The position numbers and the translations under genes were made by a program. This document shows, in pieces, positions 51,001-53,007 of a stretch of 53,007 bases of DNA. The notes beneath the pieces are model-generated. The model had not been told where the DNA came from and did no database searches. It saw only the letters and a program-made list of their open reading frames with translations. Within the stretch, counting starts at the first letter, position 1; every line of letters begins with the position of its first letter. The DNA lies in assembly GCA_944346885.1 (NCBI GenBank), contig CALVMR010000030.1:1-53007 (forward strand), in the 5' to 3' direction. The DNA comes from an uncultured Clostridia bacterium (GTDB lineage: Bacteria > Bacillota > Clostridia > Christensenellales > Borkfalkiaceae).

Positions 51001-51168
51001 AATATAGAAAACCAATCCATTATAGGAAGAGGAATTTTCGAAACGATCTTCATCTTTTTGGTATCGGCAGTGATCTTGTTGGCAGCGCAAGGATTGATAG
51101 GGGGGCTGTTGTGTATCGTCGTGTTTGAAAAAACAAGTACAGAAAAACGTGACATTATAAGCGATTAA
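48052..51168 (+). CDS. Zinc ribbon-TIR-helical repeat-transmembrane protein, putative NADase effector
   Basis: 1038 residues from ATG 48052. N-terminal zinc ribbon (Cys8, Cys11, Cys26, Cys29). A helical segment (about 45-155) precedes a TIR domain (about 157-290): SYDIFISFKQTE, KKYKVFFSPVSIGKD, and AQAMVLIGSKKEYLEAQWVE. Trp247 and Glu251 form the WxxxE pattern that in SARM1 and bacterial TIR NADases holds the catalytic Glu. Then come TPR-like helices (about 370-770), a charged Lys/Glu linker (about 780-803) and about six membrane helices. The second half is AT-rich relative to neighbours. Likely a membrane-tethered NAD-degrading or signalling TIR effector, controlled by oligomerisation; not proven. 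Confidence 0.88.
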   Translation: MREQVEKCLSCGGEIEVDRRTGKPTCTYCGREYASDVKSFTPELKEIARLRQLREFIQAEERCKILLQELPECAEAYWQMLLVSLGVVFVRDEADKKVKPTFFSYSYDERISVLKNEFYLRALKYAEGEDRGFYEEKVKEIDGLLREFFSLVAKEDSYDIFISFKQTETAVTREGQRITFETDDCRKAREIYEALSKKYKVFFSPVSIGKDSGIEGEKYEPRILKALQTAQAMVLIGSKKEYLEAQWVENEWKRYLYFIQKEKKKKNSLIFCYLRQMPSLPGALAEIQLPTCDAFRDGYRKELEDKLSRIVTPKGYKTQMRERKVQTDFEEDEQFNFGYNIERVTIAHKGREAIVQIAPTEARDLESANEVLRRGGFGPAAERFSSILRKNPHNAAAYMGRFCARIKASSLKTLPYYLVPRVKEEHFVDFENAIANAPNDEYFGSVIDAFVDGLKECLNRNGKPGKYVKKIETVLDHLQKYLDEERVKKVLEVLGGFCRESLAAKDIKLCERFFVRARNLFFEENRAFNIDFMLWYAINLYTYGYYIEAQRYFEEVALVKRSAEAYWYLLASRLKTPDLLRTKFNLMPDPTDDASAKKPSELDLDEIVERVILCELKEPDPEKRFPYTKKIFQVIKYQIEKNSAKEVTPFVETVVSCFTQFKQDRLRDGFLFFVAYTYLQLKKFKLAELYYREILAINPENSRAHWGLLFCRLNVTDEAGVIKRHKELAMYQEFNNATSCADKEEYRHYTAIAERAAMDRAKTVDREELRFILEPDGFFPAVAAKETRERKKEKREKEEEHEKKERKPFNTVWVAFSYLLLVLVALFLLLYYKVEQNVCLIVAGGAVVVYLATFNRFLKTGQNCVANGGWRFGLCGIVVAITVAVSLCVSNDFDALIPRMQEIRLLYEKGAVGESFYTEVLRNAKIFYFGWISLTALATIVLIAMANKNRLGESGSAFFFVLLFALIVLLLPLCADLVLTILTNIENQSIIGRGIFETIFIFLVSAVILLAAQGLIGGLLCIVVFEKTSTEKRDIISD

Positions 51169-51175
51169 ACAAAAG

Positions 51176-51205
51176 GGGAGACGGCTATGCCGTCTCCCTG
51201 TCGAT
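51176..51205. terminator. Bidirectional terminator between the TIR operon and rsmA
   Basis: GGGAGACGGC (51176-51185) pairs with 51189-51198. The plus strand follows with TGTCGATTTTTTT and the minus strand with a CCTTTT tract. Confidence 0.8.
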
Positions 51206-51218
51206 TTTTTTCGGAAAT

Positions 51219-52052
51219 TTATCCTTTCCGCTGTTCGCACAGCACGTCCGCAAGGCGGGCGAGGCGCTGCGGGGAGAGCGTTTCGCCGCGCGCGCTTGCC
51301 GCCACGCCCGCCTCCGCCAAAACCGCCTGCGCCGCGCCGCGCGGAAGCGAAAAGGCGGTCATCAGGTTGTTTTCCAGCGTTTTGCGGCGGGATAAAAAGG
51401 CGGCGCGCACCGTACGTTTGTACATGTTTGCGTCTTTTACGGGGATGCGGTTTTCTTCAAAGGTCAGTTTTACCACGGCGCTGTCTACGTTCGGAACGGG
51501 GTAGAACATTCTCCGCGGCACGCGGCGCACGATCTCGGCGCGCGCACGCAGCGCGATGGCGGCGGTCACGGCGCCGTATTCGGGGGTGTTTTCTTGGGCG
51601 CAAAACCGTTTGGCAACGTCCTCCTGCACCATCACGACAAGCGCTTTCGCCTTGGCTGCCCCTTCGATGAACTTCATAACGAGGGGCGTGGTGATGTAGT
51701 ACGGCAAATTTGCCGCCACCGTATAGGGCGGCAGCGTCTGTTCGAGCGCCGCAAGGTCGGCGCGCAAAAAATCGCCGAACACAAGCCGTACGTTCGGGCA
51801 GTTTTTGAGCGTTTCGGCGAGCACGGGGCGCAGCTTTTCGTCGATCTCGTAGGCGAGCACCTGTTCGGCGCGCGCCGCCAGCGCCCGCGTGAGCGTACCC
51901 GCGCCCGCGCCGATCTCCAAGGCAAAGCCGCCCTCGACCTCGGCGTCGTCTGCGATGGCGGAGAGCAGGTTTTCATCGGTGATAAAGTTCTGCCCGAACT
52001 TTTTTTTGAAAAAGAAGCCGTTTTTTTGCAGGACTTCGCGCACGGTTTCCAT
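51219..52052 (-). CDS. rsmA: 16S rRNA dimethyladenosine transferase RsmA (KsgA)
   Basis: 277 residues from ATG 52052 (GGACGGGA upstream); longer readings to 52424 are without support. Motifs: KKFGQNFITDENLL, LEIGAGAGTLTRALA (SAM binding), VFGDFLRADL and the catalytic NLPYYITTPLVMKF, then FYPVPNVDSAVVKL. It dimethylates A1518 and A1519 in 16S rRNA. It lies downstream of the TatD and radical SAM genes on the same strand, an arrangement found in many Bacillota (tatD-rnmV-ksgA), though here rnmV is not seen in between. Confidence 0.96.
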   Translation of the reverse strand: METVREVLQKNGFFFKKKFGQNFITDENLLSAIADDAEVEGGFALEIGAGAGTLTRALAARAEQVLAYEIDEKLRPVLAETLKNCPNVRLVFGDFLRADLAALEQTLPPYTVAANLPYYITTPLVMKFIEGAAKAKALVVMVQEDVAKRFCAQENTPEYGAVTAAIALRARAEIVRRVPRRMFYPVPNVDSAVVKLTFEENRIPVKDANMYKRTVRAAFLSRRKTLENNLMTAFSLPRGAAQAVLAEAGVAASARGETLSPQRLARLADVLCEQRKG

Positions 52053-52237
52053 AAAATTCCCGTCCTTTTTTTGTTTAGCCGCCCGCAAAGGCGTGCAAAC
52101 GGTTGCCGCGCCCTGTGCGCGGGCGGGCCAAGGCGCCCGCACCAAAGCGGAGGACGGCGGCGCGTTTAGCGCCGCCGCCTGTGCTTTTTTTGTGTAAAGG
52201 GCGCGTTTTGCGCCGCTTGCCCGTTCGGGTACGGGCG

Positions 52238-52840
52238 CTATTCGATGTACGGGCGCACTTTGAGGGGTACGCCGCATTTTTCTGCAATGGCGCGGCAGGC
52301 GGCAAGTTTTTCTTCGCCGAGGATATCCACCACGGAAAACCACGTTTGGATGCCGCGCGCGGCGCATTTTTCGGCAAACTCCTGCAAGCCGTAAAACGCC
52401 GCTTCGCCGAAAGAGGGCTTGCACAGCGCCGTGTACGCCGCGGCGGTCGCCTCGTTCAGGCTTACGTTGATCTTATCCACGGCGCCCGCCAAATCCCCCG
52501 TTACGTCGCGTTTGTGGATGAGGTTCGCCTGCCCGTTCGTGTTCAGCCGCACCGCCGCGCCGCGGGCTTTCAGCTCCCGCGCCACGGCAAGCAGCGCGCC
52601 GAGGCGGATGGTCGGTTCGCCGAATCCGCAAAACACATACTCTTTGTAGCGGGCAACGTCGGCGGGGATGCGCGCCAGCACCTCTTCGGGGGCGGGTTCG
52701 CGCGCCAGCCACAGCTTGTGCCCGAAGTAGTCTGCCTTTTCGTTGCGCACGCAAAAGGTGCAGGCGTTCGTGCACTTGCTCGTCAGGTTGATATACAGGT
52801 TATCGCCGATCTCGTAGGTGAAATTTTCGTACGCTTCCAT
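52238..52840 (-). CDS. TatD-linked radical SAM protein
   Basis: 200 residues from ATG 52840. A radical SAM cluster motif CTNACTFC (Cx3Cx2C) follows DNLYINLTSK, with CGFGEPTIRLGALL, VRLNTNGQANLIH and DKINVSLNEATA later. This matches the short radical SAM family found beside tatD. The substrate is unknown. It starts 4 bases after the tatD stop and is probably co-transcribed. Between it and rsmA (52053-52237) there are only GC-rich inverted repeats. Confidence 0.9.
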   Translation of the reverse strand: MEAYENFTYEIGDNLYINLTSKCTNACTFCVRNEKADYFGHKLWLAREPAPEEVLARIPADVARYKEYVFCGFGEPTIRLGALLAVARELKARGAAVRLNTNGQANLIHKRDVTGDLAGAVDKINVSLNEATAAAYTALCKPSFGEAAFYGLQEFAEKCAARGIQTWFSVVDILGEEKLAACRAIAEKCGVPLKVRPYIE

Positions 52841-52844
52841 GGGT

Positions 52845-53006
52845 CTATCCTTCGTTTTTAAGTTTGAAAAAGAGGGTGTGCGCGTTCTTTGCGATGCGCG
52901 CGGCGAGCAGTTCCTCGTCCTGCCCGCGCAGCAGGGCGAGCGTTTTGTAGACGAGCGGCACATTCGCGGGCGTGTTCTGCGTGCCGCGCAGCGGCTCGGG
53001 CGCAAG
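52845..53006 (-). CDS. tatD: TatD family hydrolase, C-terminal end (partial)
   Basis: The minus strand from the right edge reads LAPEPLRGTQNTPANVPL, then a helix VYKTLALLRGQDEELLAARI and the ending AKNAHTLFFKLKNEG, followed by TAG at 52845-52847. This is the standard C-terminus of TatD metal-dependent deoxyribonucleases (the YLAP...RG..N.P motif). About 53 codons are in the window; the metal-binding part lies beyond the edge. Confidence 0.9.
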   Translation of the reverse strand, partial: LAPEPLRGTQNTPANVPLVYKTLALLRGQDEELLAARIAKNAHTLFFKLKNEG

Positions 53007-53007
53007 G

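Overview
The window looks like the origin-proximal part of the chromosome of a GC-rich member of the Clostridia (Bacillota). The 16S rRNA 5' end at the left edge reads as a Firmicutes-type 16S. Ribosome binding sites are strong AGGAGG types, and most promoters are textbook TTGACA/17/TATAAT. A YyaC-type sporulation gene and Soj/Spo0J partition genes are present. The 16S could fit an uncultured gut lineage of the Christensenellales type, but that is inference and was not checked against a database.

Layout. 1-750: 5' part of a 16S rRNA gene (minus strand) with two tandem promoters. 0.9-1.3 kb: a small membrane protein. 1.4-20 kb (minus): a nine-gene arabinan-type glycan utilisation locus, with a large solute-binding lipoprotein, two CUT1-type permeases, four GH43 arabinanase-like enzymes (three of them lipoproteins) and two LamG-domain lipoproteins without a visible catalytic domain. 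It is driven mainly by one strong promoter near 19.9 kb, and the gaps between genes carry GC-rich hairpins. 20.3-24.4 kb (minus): ftsH-parA-parB. 24.4-26.7 kb: a non-coding region with four parS sites, one at the centre of a 42-bp perfect palindrome, and a degenerate 103-bp repeat. 26.7-29.5 kb: yyaC, then rsmG, a SLOG protein and a zinc-ribbon membrane protein. 29.5-29.9 kb: the rsmG/dnaN divergent region, a candidate oriC. 29.9-34.4 kb (plus): dnaN, rpmH, rnpA, yidD, yidC and khpB (jag) with an unusual RGG/YD-rich tail. 34.5-39.2 kb (plus): M16-like protein, ATP-grasp, tilS, hpt, queH. 39.2-43.2 kb: an AraC regulator divergent from a GH127 beta-L-arabinofuranosidase lipoprotein. 43.3-45.5 kb: iscR-like Rrf2 regulator, cysteine desulfurase, PNPOx-family flavoprotein. 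45.6-51.2 kb (plus): a structured leader RNA and a four-gene operon. 51.2-53 kb (minus): rsmA (ksgA), a TatD-linked radical SAM protein and the end of tatD.

Gene orientation switches between 24.4 and 29.9 kb. Almost everything to the left is on the minus strand and almost everything to the right is on the plus strand, as expected for leading-strand genes leaving an origin in that interval. The parS cluster and the DnaA-box-like sites near dnaN lie in the same place.

The most promising candidate for an undescribed system is the 45.6-51.2 kb operon. It encodes an SPFH (band 7) protein with two C-terminal zinc ribbons, a small Cys-rich coiled-coil protein, a cytosolic zinc-ribbon trypsin-like protease with a full His/Asp/Ser triad, and a 1038-residue protein with an N-terminal zinc ribbon, a TIR domain with the WxxxE NADase glutamate, a helical repeat region and about six membrane helices. 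Three of the four products share zinc ribbons, and the operon is preceded by an operator-like inverted repeat in its promoter and a rod-shaped leader RNA with two possible terminators. Together these suggest a regulated membrane-associated stress or anti-phage conflict system. That function is inference.
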